DNA of 49,018 nt. Source: Alphaproteobacteria bacterium (GTDB lineage: Bacteria; Pseudomonadota; Alphaproteobacteria; Micavibrionales; Micavibrionaceae). The DNA lies in the NCBI GenBank assembly GCA_023700945.1, contig JAMPXY010000005.1, forward strand, positions 1-49,018. The letters run 5' to 3'. Positions 1-9,124 of the stretch are shown here, piece by piece; positions within the stretch are counted from its first letter, which is position 1; each line of letters opens with the position of its first letter. Made by a program: the position numbers and the translations under genes. A model generated the notes under the pieces. It was not told the origin of the DNA. It saw only the letters and a list, made by a program, of their open reading frames with translations, and did no database searches.

Positions 1-297
1 GATAAGGTTGACCAAGAAAAACTGGGGTCAATTCGATATATTCGCGGTGCGTTTGATAAGTTCTTCTATACCTGTATTTATACGGTTCTGGTTTACATGA
101 TGGGTTTATCATCGTTTAAGCTGGTTGATGCCATACCTGACCGGATTCTTCGCTGGATGGGGACCTCTGTGAAGACTTTCAGTGAAACAGCTGAGAACAT
201 GGCAGGCGAACTGGTGGGCAAAAGCTATCAAGTTAGCCAATCGGCTGCCGGTAATATGGATGGCGTGATGAATCAGATGATGCTGCGGAACTCCTAA
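1..297 (+). CDS. C-terminal fragment of a membrane protein (possibly DotA/TraY-like)
   Basis: The reading frame is open from the first base of the window to a TAA at 295-297, so this is the last 98 residues of a longer protein that starts outside the window. The ORF track begins it at an internal Met. The fragment has one hydrophobic stretch (around FFYTCIYTVLVYMMGLSSF), then 'IPDRILRWMG', then an amphipathic Ala/Gln/Ser-rich tail. The hydrophobic segment followed by an IPD..LRW(M/I)G motif reminds me of the C-terminal end of DotA/TraY proteins of I-type (Dot/Icm-like) type IV secretion systems. That is recollection and not a search result. A good terminator follows, so this gene ends its transcription unit. 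It could equally be an unrelated polytopic membrane protein. Confidence 0.6.
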   Translation, partial: DKVDQEKLGSIRYIRGAFDKFFYTCIYTVLVYMMGLSSFKLVDAIPDRILRWMGTSVKTFSETAENMAGELVGKSYQVSQSAAGNMDGVMNQMMLRNS

Positions 298-314
298 GGC
301 AGTACTTGGAGATG

Positions 315-357
315 TGGCCGGTTACTCCCTCCGATGGGGTTCCGGCCATTTTCTTTT
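315..357 (+). terminator. Rho-independent terminator after the first gene
   Basis: TGGCCGG (315-321) pairs perfectly with CCGGCCA (342-348), and the 20-nt loop may contain a smaller CCC/GGG stem. The stem runs directly into TTTTCTTTTT. The U-tract lies on the plus side only, so it terminates the truncated plus-strand gene and not the converging mlaC. Confidence 0.8.
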
Positions 358-377
358 TGCAGTCTAAAGGGGGAGTG

Positions 378-1124
378 CTATTTACCACGCAGATGCGCTA
401 ACAAGACTTGCATGTCACCGCCGCCACGTTGAATAACAGCGGCAAATTCGGAGCGTTGCGTGACAGACATGCTGACGCCTTCTACGATCACATCGACGAT
501 CTGGTAACGTCCATTCTTGTAACGGACCCGCCAGTCAACCTGTACTTCCGGACCTTCGATTGGAACAATAAACGAAGTCACAATTGTATCTTTTTCACCG
601 TCAGCGCGGTTGCCACGGGTTTCAAATTTCTGGCCTTTGTAATCACCAAAACGTTTGGCATAGACATCCACCACCATCGCCCGGAACAGAGCTTGATACT
701 CGTTGCGCTGTTGGTCGGTCGAGGTCTTCCAGTAACGGCCAAGAACAAAACGGCTAATGGTCTCGAGATCGAAGCTGTCATTCAACAGCTTGCGGAAAGA
801 GGCGGTTTTTTGATCCTGACTAGTGGCGGGATTGCCGAGGAAATCCAGCGCGCGTTTGGCCATGTTGTCGATAAAGTTTTCGGCGCCGGCACCAACATTG
901 GCAGTACTAACCTTAAACAGCTCCTCGCGATCTGTGTCAGTGCTGATGGCTGGTGTTGTCATCGTCAGGGCGGCCGCATAGGGATGTGAAATATCGGAGA
1001 GGGCTGATGAAAGAGCATCGAAGGCCAGCGCTGGTCGTGAGCTGCTGGTCGCTAAAACGGCACTTAGTGCCAGAATGGCAAAAGAACCATGGAGAGCTGG
1101 ATGACGGTATGCTGTCTTTCTCAT
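378..1124 (-). CDS. mlaC: MlaC/Ttg2D family periplasmic phospholipid-binding protein
   Basis: MlaC shuttles phospholipid between the outer-membrane MlaA complex and the inner-membrane MlaFEDB ABC transporter in the periplasm. The 248-aa product has an N-terminal hydrophobic export signal with a likely cut after PALA (residue 34). The MlaC domain follows from about residue 75, with family-typical text such as 'FDLETISRFVLGRYW' and 'VDWRVRYKNGRYQIVDVIVEGVS'. It lies just downstream of mlaA on the same strand, but a strong terminator separates the two, so it probably has its own promoter in 1125-1262. No mlaFED genes are in the window. The SD is weak (GAG six bases before ATG). Confidence 0.92.
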   Translation of the reverse strand: MRKTAYRHPALHGSFAILALSAVLATSSSRPALAFDALSSALSDISHPYAAALTMTTPAISTDTDREELFKVSTANVGAGAENFIDNMAKRALDFLGNPATSQDQKTASFRKLLNDSFDLETISRFVLGRYWKTSTDQQRNEYQALFRAMVVDVYAKRFGDYKGQKFETRGNRADGEKDTIVTSFIVPIEGPEVQVDWRVRYKNGRYQIVDVIVEGVSMSVTQRSEFAAVIQRGGGDMQVLLAHLRGK

Positions 1125-1262
1125 ACTATTCTCAACTTCAGGGGCCTTCTGTGATTGCCCCGCATCCTTCTATTTACACAATATCGCAACCTTATGGTGG
1201 AAACGAGGCTGCAATGTGGCCTGTTTGGCATAGTGTCCGGCAAAAATCAAGTTTTGGCAAAG

Positions 1263-1289
1263 AAAAGGGCCTGCTTGGCAGGCCCTTTT
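1263..1289 (-). terminator. Terminator between mlaA and mlaC
   Basis: A 12-bp perfect inverted repeat, AAAAGGGCCTGC (1263-1274) and GCAGGCCCTTTT (1278-1289), with a 3-nt loop. Read on the minus strand, the GC-rich stem ends in UUUU followed by CUUUG. It sits 16 bp past the mlaA stop and before the mlaC start. Confidence 0.85.
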
Positions 1290-1304
1290 CCTTTAAAATG
1301 TTGT

Positions 1305-2072
1305 TTATTCGCTATCAAAGTCTGGGATGGCTGGTGCGGCGGCCGTCTCAGGGTCTTTGTCATGAACCAGAGCCTCACGGCGCTGGACATAAGCGCTGCG
1401 CATGGCGGCGTAATAATCAAAGGAGTTTTTCTGCAGATCATCAAGAACATCCAGCAATTCCTCGCGGGTGCTGATGGCGGTGGCTGCGATCCGCGCGTAG
1501 TGCCATTCTTCCTGATTGGTGTTGTAGAGGTAAATACGCAATGGATCGGCATAGCCGTCCACCAGCAGACCTGAGGCATCACGCAGTGAGGACGGGCCCA
1601 TCAGCGGCAGAACCAGATAAGGGCCGTGGCCGATACCCCAGACACCTAATGTCTGACCAAAATCTTCTTGTTCATAGGGCAAGCCCATCATGGCCGCGAC
1701 ATCAACGAAGCCGAGGACTCCCACGGTTGAGTTCACGACAAAGCGGCCGACATCATTGGCGGCACCGCCCAGATCACCCTGCAGGGTCTGGTTGGCAATT
1801 TGTGTCGGGCTTTTCAAGTTACGCAAGAAATTGCGTACACCTGTGCGAACGGGCTGGGGTGCGATAAAGCGGTACCCCATAGCCACCGGCTCGAACACAA
1901 TGGTGTCGATCGCATCATTAAAGGCAAACATGCCGCGGTTAAACCCTTCCATCGGGTCATAAACTTCACCCAGATCAGCCTCGCTGGAGGGGGTTGTCGA
2001 GCAGGCCCCTAACGAGAGGGCCATAGCCGCCATGATCATGAATTTCGAAAATTTTGTCAGCGAATGCTTCAT
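1305..2072 (-). CDS. mlaA: MlaA (VacJ) outer-membrane lipoprotein
   Basis: MlaA is the outer-membrane lipoprotein that removes surface-exposed phospholipid and passes it to MlaC. I prefer the Met at 2072 over the ORF-track start at 2096. It has GGGGA about 9 nt upstream and puts a lipoprotein signal at the N-terminus, with lipobox LGAC and lipidated Cys24. Ser at +2 fits outer-membrane sorting. The mature protein starts the MlaA domain with 'YDPMEGFNRGMFAFND', the family hallmark, and continues with 'PLMGPSSLRDASGLLVD'. The length of 255 aa is normal. An Ala/Pro-rich acidic tail ends the protein. Confidence 0.93.
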   Translation of the reverse strand: MKHSLTKFSKFMIMAAMALSLGACSTTPSSEADLGEVYDPMEGFNRGMFAFNDAIDTIVFEPVAMGYRFIAPQPVRTGVRNFLRNLKSPTQIANQTLQGDLGGAANDVGRFVVNSTVGVLGFVDVAAMMGLPYEQEDFGQTLGVWGIGHGPYLVLPLMGPSSLRDASGLLVDGYADPLRIYLYNTNQEEWHYARIAATAISTREELLDVLDDLQKNSFDYYAAMRSAYVQRREALVHDKDPETAAAPAIPDFDSE

Positions 2073-2278
2073 TATATTAACTGTCCCCATCCTCATTTGT
2101 GAGGAATACTGTAGATCCCACCATATAGAGTAGTAAATCAGGTTTACCTTACAACTTGGTTAATTTCACGGTTCCTTCTGATACAAGGCAAAGAACTGAG
2201 AATCAAGGCAAAACTGCTTTCCGGCGGCTATTGTGCGATGGCAGCGCGGGGCGGTCAATCGGGTGGGTGGGAATATAT

Positions 2279-3376
2279 TTAACCATCCTCAAGATTAAGA
2301 ATGACTGCGAGCCCCAGCATAAATCCGACAGCGGCAGTGGCCCATGCGGCGAGGAAGACCGGAATCTGGTGGGTAGAGCCCAAGGCCTGCAGAAAGCTTG
2401 AGAGAAAGAACATCAGGAAACCAATCATAACCCCAAGGGTTACCAGCGCCAAAGCTCCTCGAAACCGGGGGGGGCGTAGCGAGACCGAGGCTGCGAGCAG
2501 GATCATGGCGGCAAACAGCAGGGGCTGGGCCAGCAGGCTCTGGAAGTGGACCGCGAGGCGGGCAGAATCAAATCCGGTGGCTTCCATGGTGCGGATAAAG
2601 CCGGGTAATTTCCAGAATGATAGGGATTGGGGGGACGAGAAACTTTCTTCGATATCGGCGGCGGTCAGGGTTGTCGGCAAAACGACCAGCGGAATTTTTT
2701 CAGCTTTGGTGCCGCCGGGGCTGTTGCTGATGGCCTCGCGGAACAGCCACTGCCCATTTTTAAGTTCGGCGCGCGGAGCATCGAGACGGCGTTCAAACCG
2801 GTCTTGGCCGCCAAAGAAAATGACCATAACGTTATGTAATTCCCATTCAGGGAGCCTGACTTTCCCGGCATGCAAGATCACGTGACCCTCTTCGGTTTGC
2901 TGGCGTAGCCATAAACCGCCTTCCAGCAGGGTAATTTGTGAAGTCTCGGGGTTGAGATAGGTCGATTCCAGATGGTCAAAACGTCCGAGCAGTAAAGCAC
3001 CCAAGGGATTGATCAGGGTTGTCATGATAATCCCTACCCCCATCGCTACGGCTAGCACGGGTGCCAGAAATTGCCAGACGGAGAGACCTGCTGCTCGCAC
3101 GACAATCAGTTCATAGCGGCGCGTCATCTGCCAGAAAGTGAAAATGGCGCTGAACAGTACGGCAAAGGGGAACATGACCTGTCCCACCTCAGGCAGCTTC
3201 AACAGTCCCATCTCCAGCACTAAAGAGAAGGGGACATCTTCACGTTTGGCAGCGCGACGCAGCAATTCAACTGTATCGAAGAGATAGACGATCCCGAGCA
3301 GGATAAGCAATCCTAGCAACAGGTTCAGTAGATAGGTTGTTGCCATGTAGCGATTGAGGGTTGGAGAAAATTTCAT
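2279..3376 (-). CDS. lptG: LPS export permease LptG
   Basis: LptG is one of the two permeases of the LptB2FG ABC transporter, which extracts lipopolysaccharide from the inner membrane into the Lpt bridge. The 365-aa product has three N-terminal TM helices, a periplasmic beta-jellyroll region (about residues 130-265) and three C-terminal TM helices, as expected for the YjgP/YjgQ family. Its ATG overlaps the lptF stop by 4 bp (ATGA), so the two are translationally coupled. Together with the divergent pepA this is the same arrangement as in many Gram-negatives. No obvious terminator follows in the roughly 200 bp before mlaA. Confidence 0.92.
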   Translation of the reverse strand: MKFSPTLNRYMATTYLLNLLLGLLILLGIVYLFDTVELLRRAAKREDVPFSLVLEMGLLKLPEVGQVMFPFAVLFSAIFTFWQMTRRYELIVVRAAGLSVWQFLAPVLAVAMGVGIIMTTLINPLGALLLGRFDHLESTYLNPETSQITLLEGGLWLRQQTEEGHVILHAGKVRLPEWELHNVMVIFFGGQDRFERRLDAPRAELKNGQWLFREAISNSPGGTKAEKIPLVVLPTTLTAADIEESFSSPQSLSFWKLPGFIRTMEATGFDSARLAVHFQSLLAQPLLFAAMILLAASVSLRPPRFRGALALVTLGVMIGFLMFFLSSFLQALGSTHQIPVFLAAWATAAVGFMLGLAVILNLEDG

Positions 3377-4494
3377 GCGGGAGCACCTGTTAGAATGTCT
3401 GGTTTACGCCAGGACATGCGGCCCCGGACCAGCCAGCGTCCTCCGGTGATCACGGGTCCCAGCACCAGCAGGTACATCAGTAGCAGACCCACAATATTAT
3501 TTTTAGCCAGACTGAAGGCACCCAGAAATAGCCCCTGAATAATAATGCATAGCCCGACCGCCCAAATGATCCGCCGGGTTAGCCCGCGACGCTCGAGCGG
3601 TCCCAGCAGTAAGGCGCACAGCGAAATGATAGCAAAACAAAGCGCCAGCAAGGGGCTGAGCAGGCGACGGTGGATCTCAAGCTGGAATTCGGTACGACTC
3701 TCTGCGGCGCGCTCGTCGTTGGCTGCCGGGTGCAGCAATTCCCACAAGGTGCGCTCATCCGGTTCTTGCCAGCGTTGCCGGATCGGCCCGGCTTCGGGCA
3801 TGTCGATGGTATAACGCTCGAAATTCAGGCGATTCAGTGAGTCGTTTTTGTGGTTGAGGGATTGTCGTGTCCCATCGTAGACCAGTACTTGCTGGCCGGT
3901 CGGGGTAGCGAGCAAATTGCCGCGTTTGGCAAGGATTGTCACCGGCCCTTCGCTGACATCGCGTGTGTCGTGAATCATTAGGCCTTGCAACTCGCCATTG
4001 CTGCTGCGGTCACGCACGAACACGGTCAGACCGGGGATGACGGCGTTGAAAACCCCCTCGCGGAACAGCATTACTGAATACTGGGCTTTTATGACTTGGC
4101 GCAACTGGTGCATTGATGAAAGTGAAACCGGCGCGATCCAGGTAGTAACAATCATCAAGATCAGTGTCACCAGTGCCGCTAGCAGTAAAGCCGGTCGGGC
4201 TTGCTGTAGCGGTGACAGGCCCACACTTTTCATCACCACCAGTTCGCTGTCTGCGGTCATGCGGTTGTAAACAAAAATGATGCCGCTCATCAGCGCAATC
4301 GGCAGGATAATCTCAAAGAACCGGGGCAGGGCCATCAATGTGAGCATCCAGAAGGCTGAGCCCGATGCCCCGGCATTGATCACCAGCTCTAGAAATCTCA
4401 GCGACTGGGTTAGAAAAATAACGGCGGCCAACGTCATCGCGATGAAAGCGGTGGCGATAAACAGATTCTTGAAAATGTAGCGGTTAACGATCAT
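3373..4494 (-). CDS. lptF: LPS export permease LptF
   Basis: This is the first gene of the lptF-lptG operon and the partner permease of LptG. The 373-aa product shows the N-terminal 'IVNRYIFKNLFIATAFIAMT' helix, 'LPRFFEIILPIALMSGIIFVYNRM', a periplasmic jellyroll (about 140-270) and three C-terminal TM helices with 'LEIHRRLLSPLLALCFA'. All are typical of LptF. It starts at 4494, back-to-back with pepA. The 134-bp gap up to the pepA start must hold both promoters. Confidence 0.93.
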   Translation of the reverse strand: MIVNRYIFKNLFIATAFIAMTLAAVIFLTQSLRFLELVINAGASGSAFWMLTLMALPRFFEIILPIALMSGIIFVYNRMTADSELVVMKSVGLSPLQQARPALLLAALVTLILMIVTTWIAPVSLSSMHQLRQVIKAQYSVMLFREGVFNAVIPGLTVFVRDRSSNGELQGLMIHDTRDVSEGPVTILAKRGNLLATPTGQQVLVYDGTRQSLNHKNDSLNRLNFERYTIDMPEAGPIRQRWQEPDERTLWELLHPAANDERAAESRTEFQLEIHRRLLSPLLALCFAIISLCALLLGPLERRGLTRRIIWAVGLCIIIQGLFLGAFSLAKNNIVGLLLMYLLVLGPVITGGRWLVRGRMSWRKPDILTGAPA

Positions 4495-4628
4495 CTCTGT
4501 TTTAACGCCGTGATCTGGTCCTCAAGGTGGTTTTCCGGGTGGTTTTCAGGGCGGGCCCATCGTATATTGTCAGGAGCCTAAATACCAGATTCTCTCACAA
4601 ACACCCTCGCTATCATAAGGACATGATC

Positions 4629-6146
4629 ATGATTCCTGCTGTCAGTTTCTCATCCGTAGCCAAAGCCAAAGCCCAGACCGCTATTATTTTGGTCGGTGAG
4701 GGCGGCCAATTGTTTGATCAGGGCCGGGCGCTGGACAAGGAAACCAAGGGCGCGATCAGCCATTTTATCAAAACCAGCCATGTTTTTACTGGCAAGGCCG
4801 GACAGATCGGGGCGCTACCTGGCCCGCAAAAACACCGTTTTCACCGTCTGGTCTTGCTGGGGATCGGCAAGCCGGACAAGTTAGGGATTGATGAGATTGC
4901 AGCACTGGGCGGTCGGTTTCAGGCCAGTTTTGCCACAATGAAAGTCGATAGCGCCCAGTTGCAGGGTGATGGATTCAAGGCCTTCACGGCGGTACGACCT
5001 GAACAGGCGGCGGCTCACTTTGCCGCGGGGTTGGCGTTGCGGTCTTATAGTTTTGAAAAATACAAGACCAAGGAAAAACAGGATAAGGCGGCCAAGCCCT
5101 GCAAGATTGAGATTGTGTTGCCTGCTGCAACCAAGGCCACGGCGCTCTACAAACATCAAAAAGCTGTGACAGCCGGGGTTTTTCTCGCCCGCGATCTGGT
5201 GAATGAACCGCCGAATATTCTGTACCCTGCCAGTTTTGCCAGCCGGGTGAGATCCGAATTGGTGCCGCTCGGGGTCAAGGTTGAAGTACTGGATGAGAAA
5301 AAAATGACCCAGCTCGGCTTCAAGGCTCATCTGGCGGTGGGGCAGGGTTCGATCCGGCCGCCGCGGGTCGTGGTTTTGCACTGGGCAGGTGGGCGCAGCA
5401 AAACTACCAAGCCGGTCGCCTTTGTTGGCAAGGGTGTGACCTTTGATACAGGCGGCATTAACCTCAAGCCCAGCGACGGCATGGCTGATATGAAAATGGA
5501 TATGGGTGGGGCGGCGGCTGTGGTTGGCCTGTTCAAGGCACTGGCGCTTAGGAATGCCAAAATCAATGCGGTGGGGATTATTGGTCTGGCAGAAAATATG
5601 CCTTCGGATCGCTCTTATCGCCCGTCTGATGTCATTGGTTCGTTGTCGGGCAAAACTATCGAGGTGTTGAATACCGATGCGGAAGGACGGCTGGTGCTGG
5701 CTGATGCCTTGACCTATATCCAGAAAAAACACGATCCCAGATTTGTGATTGATCTGGCAACCCTGACCGGGGCGATCATGATTGCCTTGGGTCATGAATA
5801 TGGCGGCGCTTTCGTTAATGATGACAAGCTCTGGGGCCAGATGGAAGCCGCGAGTAAGGTAACGGGGGAGAAACTCTGGCGGATGCCGCTTGATGAAGCC
5901 TTCAAAAACAGTATGAAAGGCAGTATCAGCGATGTGCAGAATTTAAGCACTATGGGGCGCTATGGCGGTGCTTGTTCGGCAGCGGGGTTCTTGTCTCATT
6001 TTATCGATGACAAGCGGGTCTGGGCTCATATGGATATTGCCGGAACTGCCTGGGTCAATAAGGATTTGCCCTTGGCACCGCGTCATGCCACTGGCTTTGG
6101 GGTGCGGGTCCTGAACCAGTTGCTGACTGACCATTATGAAACCTAA
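4629..6146 (+). CDS. pepA: Leucyl aminopeptidase PepA (copy 1)
   Basis: M17 family cytosolic di-metal aminopeptidase that removes N-terminal Leu and other residues. The track starts it at 4527, but AAGGA at 4617-4621 lies 7 nt before the ATG at 4629, giving a 505-aa protein of normal length. The metal and catalytic positions are intact: K268 and D273 in 'GKGVTFDTGG', K280, D291, then D350, E352 and R354 in 'NTDAEGRL'. K280 to D291 has the canonical spacing. The gene is divergent from lptFG, as in gammaproteobacteria. In E. coli PepA is also a DNA-binding repressor, which cannot be judged here. A second, more divergent copy lies at 46.8 kb. Confidence 0.95.
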   Translation: MIPAVSFSSVAKAKAQTAIILVGEGGQLFDQGRALDKETKGAISHFIKTSHVFTGKAGQIGALPGPQKHRFHRLVLLGIGKPDKLGIDEIAALGGRFQASFATMKVDSAQLQGDGFKAFTAVRPEQAAAHFAAGLALRSYSFEKYKTKEKQDKAAKPCKIEIVLPAATKATALYKHQKAVTAGVFLARDLVNEPPNILYPASFASRVRSELVPLGVKVEVLDEKKMTQLGFKAHLAVGQGSIRPPRVVVLHWAGGRSKTTKPVAFVGKGVTFDTGGINLKPSDGMADMKMDMGGAAAVVGLFKALALRNAKINAVGIIGLAENMPSDRSYRPSDVIGSLSGKTIEVLNTDAEGRLVLADALTYIQKKHDPRFVIDLATLTGAIMIALGHEYGGAFVNDDKLWGQMEAASKVTGEKLWRMPLDEAFKNSMKGSISDVQNLSTMGRYGGACSAAGFLSHFIDDKRVWAHMDIAGTAWVNKDLPLAPRHATGFGVRVLNQLLTDHYET

Positions 6147-6190
6147 ACGGGTGCTGGTCTGTCTCGTTTTTATGAGATAGGATTGTGACC

Positions 6191-7333
6191 ATGTTTGGCA
6201 GTCTGATACGCAAATGTAAACGTTGGCAGGAACACAGCCTGATCTCTGAGGATCAGGTGCAGGCGATTTTAGCCTTCGAAAAGCAACGCAAGGCAGGGAA
6301 GCTTGTGCGTGATCTCACTAATGTCGCTATCTTCGCTATATTTTTAGGTGTGGTTTCATTGGTGGCGGCGAATTGGGTAGCGATACCAGACGACCTCAAG
6401 CTGATCGGTCATTTTATCCTCAATCTACTGGTAGTCTGGTTCCTGCTGCGGATTGATCAGCAACAACATCCGGTGCGTCGCGATAGCTGCCTATTGCTGT
6501 TGTTTGGTTTGTTTCTGACGTTTATTGCCTTGATCGGCCAGACCTATCAGCTCCATGGTGATCTGCATACGACTTTGTTGTTTTGGCTGGCAATTTGTAC
6601 ACCGTTCATCTGGTATTTTGGGAGCAGCTATATGGTCGCGGTGCCGTGGCTGGCGGTAGCGGTGGTGGCGCTCTATTTGAATATCGGCCATTATCTCGAC
6701 AAAAATGAGGATCGTTTGGTGCTGATCGGCTCCCTGATCTCTTTCTATCTGCCAATGGCGCTGATTCTTGTCTCGCGCTTGCCTGTGCTCAAGACTTATC
6801 GTCCCGGTTTTATTGAGGCTTTTTATCGTCTCGGAATATACCTGCCCGCGATCTTTGCGAATATCGCGCTGCACTTTTTTTATGAAGGCCCGCGGGCGCT
6901 GGATCAGCAGACGGTGCTGTTGGCCCTGATGGCGCTGGGTCTCTTTGTCATCTTTGCCGTTTTTCATCCCCGCGCCAAAGTGTCGGGTAACAGCCCCGAA
7001 CTCTGGTATTACCTGCTTGTGTCGGGTTTGGTTATGATGCTGCCGTTTGTCTTGCCCGAACTGGAGAGCGGCGAATTATCCGCTTTGCTTTTCGTCCTTT
7101 ACTGGATGTTTATCGCGTGGCTGGGGGCCCGTATTCATGCGGCATCACTGACCGACTGGGCTATCCGTCTTGTTATTCTTCGTTTGTTTATTGTCTATCT
7201 CGAGGTTTTTGGCAGCTTGCTCCAGACCGGGGTGGGCTTGATTGCCTCGGGGATTATTCTGCTGGTCGTCTTGCGTTATCTGAACCGGATTGTGGCCGTG
7301 GGTAGAAAGCTGGTGAACTATGAAATTGGCTGA
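6191..7333 (+). CDS. DUF2157 polytopic membrane protein
   Basis: Predicted inner-membrane protein of 380 aa. A soluble N-terminal segment of about 45 residues ('WQEHSLISEDQVQAILAFE') is followed by roughly ten hydrophobic helices. This is the layout of DUF2157 proteins, whose function is unknown. I start it at ATG 6191, since AGGA at 6179-6182 is 8 nt upstream. The GTG at 6185 used by the track is too close. It overlaps the next gene by 14 bp. DUF2157 proteins often sit next to GDYXXLXY-domain proteins, as here, so the two probably form a membrane unit. The pair lies inside the pepA-holC interval. Confidence 0.8.
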   Translation: MFGSLIRKCKRWQEHSLISEDQVQAILAFEKQRKAGKLVRDLTNVAIFAIFLGVVSLVAANWVAIPDDLKLIGHFILNLLVVWFLLRIDQQQHPVRRDSCLLLLFGLFLTFIALIGQTYQLHGDLHTTLLFWLAICTPFIWYFGSSYMVAVPWLAVAVVALYLNIGHYLDKNEDRLVLIGSLISFYLPMALILVSRLPVLKTYRPGFIEAFYRLGIYLPAIFANIALHFFYEGPRALDQQTVLLALMALGLFVIFAVFHPRAKVSGNSPELWYYLLVSGLVMMLPFVLPELESGELSALLFVLYWMFIAWLGARIHAASLTDWAIRLVILRLFIVYLEVFGSLLQTGVGLIASGIILLVVLRYLNRIVAVGRKLVNYEIG

Positions 7334-7904
7334 GACCCTAAAGCCGCTCGGGCTGGTTTGTCTGGCATTGCCCTTTGTAGCGATGCTGGGAATGATCGTA
7401 CTCAATCACAATAATGTGCAGGGTCATCCGGAATATCGTTTCGAAATCGAGGGCTATGATCCGCGCGACCTCCTCAAAGGCCATTTCCTGATCTTTCGCT
7501 ATAAATGGCCTGTTGGCACTGTCAACCGCTTCGATGATTCTTCTTATCCGCGGGCTAATCAGGTTTGCGCCTGTATTAGCGGCGAGACCCTGCAGCCACA
7601 GGTGCAGTTCGATAGCTGCAAGGCACAAGGGAAACCCCACTGTGCGGCCACGGTTGAGGTATCCGGCTGGGCTTCCGGTACGGGATTGCAGCCGCCTGAG
7701 AGTTTACGGCAATTTTATATCCCCGAGGCGCAAGCGCCGCTACTTGAAAAAATGTTGCGTTCAGGCGGGCGTAAATTTGAAGTCGCGATAGTGCCGCGGG
7801 GACAGGGGCAGGCGCAGCTCAAGGCGCTTTATATTGACGGAACCGAACTCAATGAGTTCTTGCTTAACGAGAGCCATTCACTTTCATCCTCTCATCCTGA
7901 TTAA
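7320..7904 (+). CDS. GDYXXLXY-domain membrane-anchored protein
   Basis: A 194-aa protein with one N-terminal TM segment (about residues 8-28) and an extracytoplasmic domain containing 'GYDPRDLLKGHFLIFRY'. The first half is a near-perfect match to the (D)PRDLL signature of GDYXXLXY proteins. The name-giving motif is altered to GHFLIFRY, with His-Phe replacing Asp-Tyr. Three Cys residues (VCACI, SCK) could form disulfides. The start overlaps the DUF2157 gene by 14 bp. Function is unknown, and the pairing with DUF2157 is the main clue. Confidence 0.75.
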   Translation: MKLAETLKPLGLVCLALPFVAMLGMIVLNHNNVQGHPEYRFEIEGYDPRDLLKGHFLIFRYKWPVGTVNRFDDSSYPRANQVCACISGETLQPQVQFDSCKAQGKPHCAATVEVSGWASGTGLQPPESLRQFYIPEAQAPLLEKMLRSGGRKFEVAIVPRGQGQAQLKALYIDGTELNEFLLNESHSLSSSHPD

Positions 7905-7947
7905 CAGGCTCTTGGTTTTTGCCAACGCCTGACTTATACCTTTGCTC

Positions 7948-9120
7948 ATGAGTGAGAGCTTTATCAAGATCGATATCTTCTGTCATGTCGTCGATAATCT
8001 CGGCGATATTGGAGTGTGCTGGCGTTTTTGCCGGGCGCTGGTACGCGATCAAGGCTGTTATGTCCGGCTGTTCGTCGATGATTTTGATGCCTTTGCCAAG
8101 ATCGAACCGATGCTCGATAAAACCCGCGACATCCAGCATATTGAAGGGGTTGAGGTGTTCCGTTGGGATCATGCGGTGATTGATCTGCATTATAACGCCA
8201 GCGCCGATGCGGTGATCGAGGCCTTTGCTTGTGATTTACCCGAGAAAGTTGTGGGTCTGATGACGCTTGCCCCACGCCCGCCTGTGTGGCTGGATCTGGA
8301 ATATATGAGCGCTGAGCCTTGGATTGACACGCATCATGCGGTGGTTTCGCCGCACCCCACACTGCCATTAACCAAGACCCTGTTCTTCCCGGGCTTTACT
8401 GAAAAATCAGGGGGTCTGACTCGTGAGGCCGGCCTGATAGAAAGACGACAGGCTTTTCAGGCCGATATGGCGGCCCAGAATGCATGGCGGGCCAGTGTGG
8501 GTTTGCCATCGCGGGTGACAGGTGTGATTGACATCAGCCTGTTTTGTTATGCGGTATCGCCGGTTGAGGCCCTGTTGCAGGCCTTTGTTGGAACGGGCGA
8601 GACGGTACGTTTTATGGTGCCCGCAGGTGTTGCCACTGCGCCGTTAACAAGATTTCTCGGGCAAAAGCCGGAACCGGGCACGGTGGTGCGGCACGGCAAT
8701 ATAATTTTTCATAATATTACATTCCTGACGCAGGATGATTATGATCGCCTGCTCTGGAGTTGTGACCTTAATTTTGTCCGAGGCGAGGATTCGCTGGTGC
8801 GGGCGGTTTGGGCAGGAAACCCGCTGGTCTGGGATATCTATAAACAGGATCAGGCTGCACATATGCCTAAATTAAAAGCGTTTCAGGATCATTTTTGGGG
8901 TGGATTAGCCCCGGTAGACCGCGAAATACTGGACTTTTTTAGCGTAATGTGGAATGAAGGGGGCCGTCAGGATGAAAACATCCCCGCAGCCGGTCTGTTG
9001 GAATGCCTGCCCCGCCTTCAAGATTATGCCCGACGCCGCAGCCTCGAACAGGCCGCACAGGACGATCTGGCAACCCGGCTGGTGGGCTTCATCCTTAGAG
9101 AAATGAAGAAACAAGGATAA
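7948..9120 (+). CDS. earP: EF-P arginine 32 rhamnosyltransferase EarP
   Basis: EarP is an inverting glycosyltransferase (GT104) that moves rhamnose from dTDP-rhamnose to Arg32 of EF-P so that polyproline stalls are resolved. The sequence has the family start '[18 protein letters not shown]', with D16 and D20 at the spacing of the catalytic Asp pair. It also has '[11 protein letters not shown]' and the C-terminal nucleotide-sugar site '[19 protein letters not shown]' with E280. I use the ATG at 7948, since the track's TTG at 7942 has no advantage. No strong SD is visible. The stop is 4 bp from efp, and the efp SD lies within the last codons of earP. This strict pairing with an Arg-type EF-P makes the call firm. 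Confidence 0.95.
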   Translation: MSESFIKIDIFCHVVDNLGDIGVCWRFCRALVRDQGCYVRLFVDDFDAFAKIEPMLDKTRDIQHIEGVEVFRWDHAVIDLHYNASADAVIEAFACDLPEKVVGLMTLAPRPPVWLDLEYMSAEPWIDTHHAVVSPHPTLPLTKTLFFPGFTEKSGGLTREAGLIERRQAFQADMAAQNAWRASVGLPSRVTGVIDISLFCYAVSPVEALLQAFVGTGETVRFMVPAGVATAPLTRFLGQKPEPGTVVRHGNIIFHNITFLTQDDYDRLLWSCDLNFVRGEDSLVRAVWAGNPLVWDIYKQDQAAHMPKLKAFQDHFWGGLAPVDREILDFFSVMWNEGGRQDENIPAAGLLECLPRLQDYARRRSLEQAAQDDLATRLVGFILREMKKQG

Positions 9121-9124
9121 TGTT

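Noticed and set aside
408-989. 193-aa plus-strand ORF opposite mlaC
   Set aside because: Shadow of mlaC. No SD or motif.
4527-4628. Upstream start of pepA at 4527
   Set aside because: The SD at 4617-4621 is correctly placed only for 4629, and the 34-residue extension covers the divergent promoter region.
4881-5795. 304-aa minus-strand ORF inside pepA
   Set aside because: It is fully antisense to a clear PepA and has the His/Arg/Gln-rich composition of a shadow frame. It has no recognisable motif.
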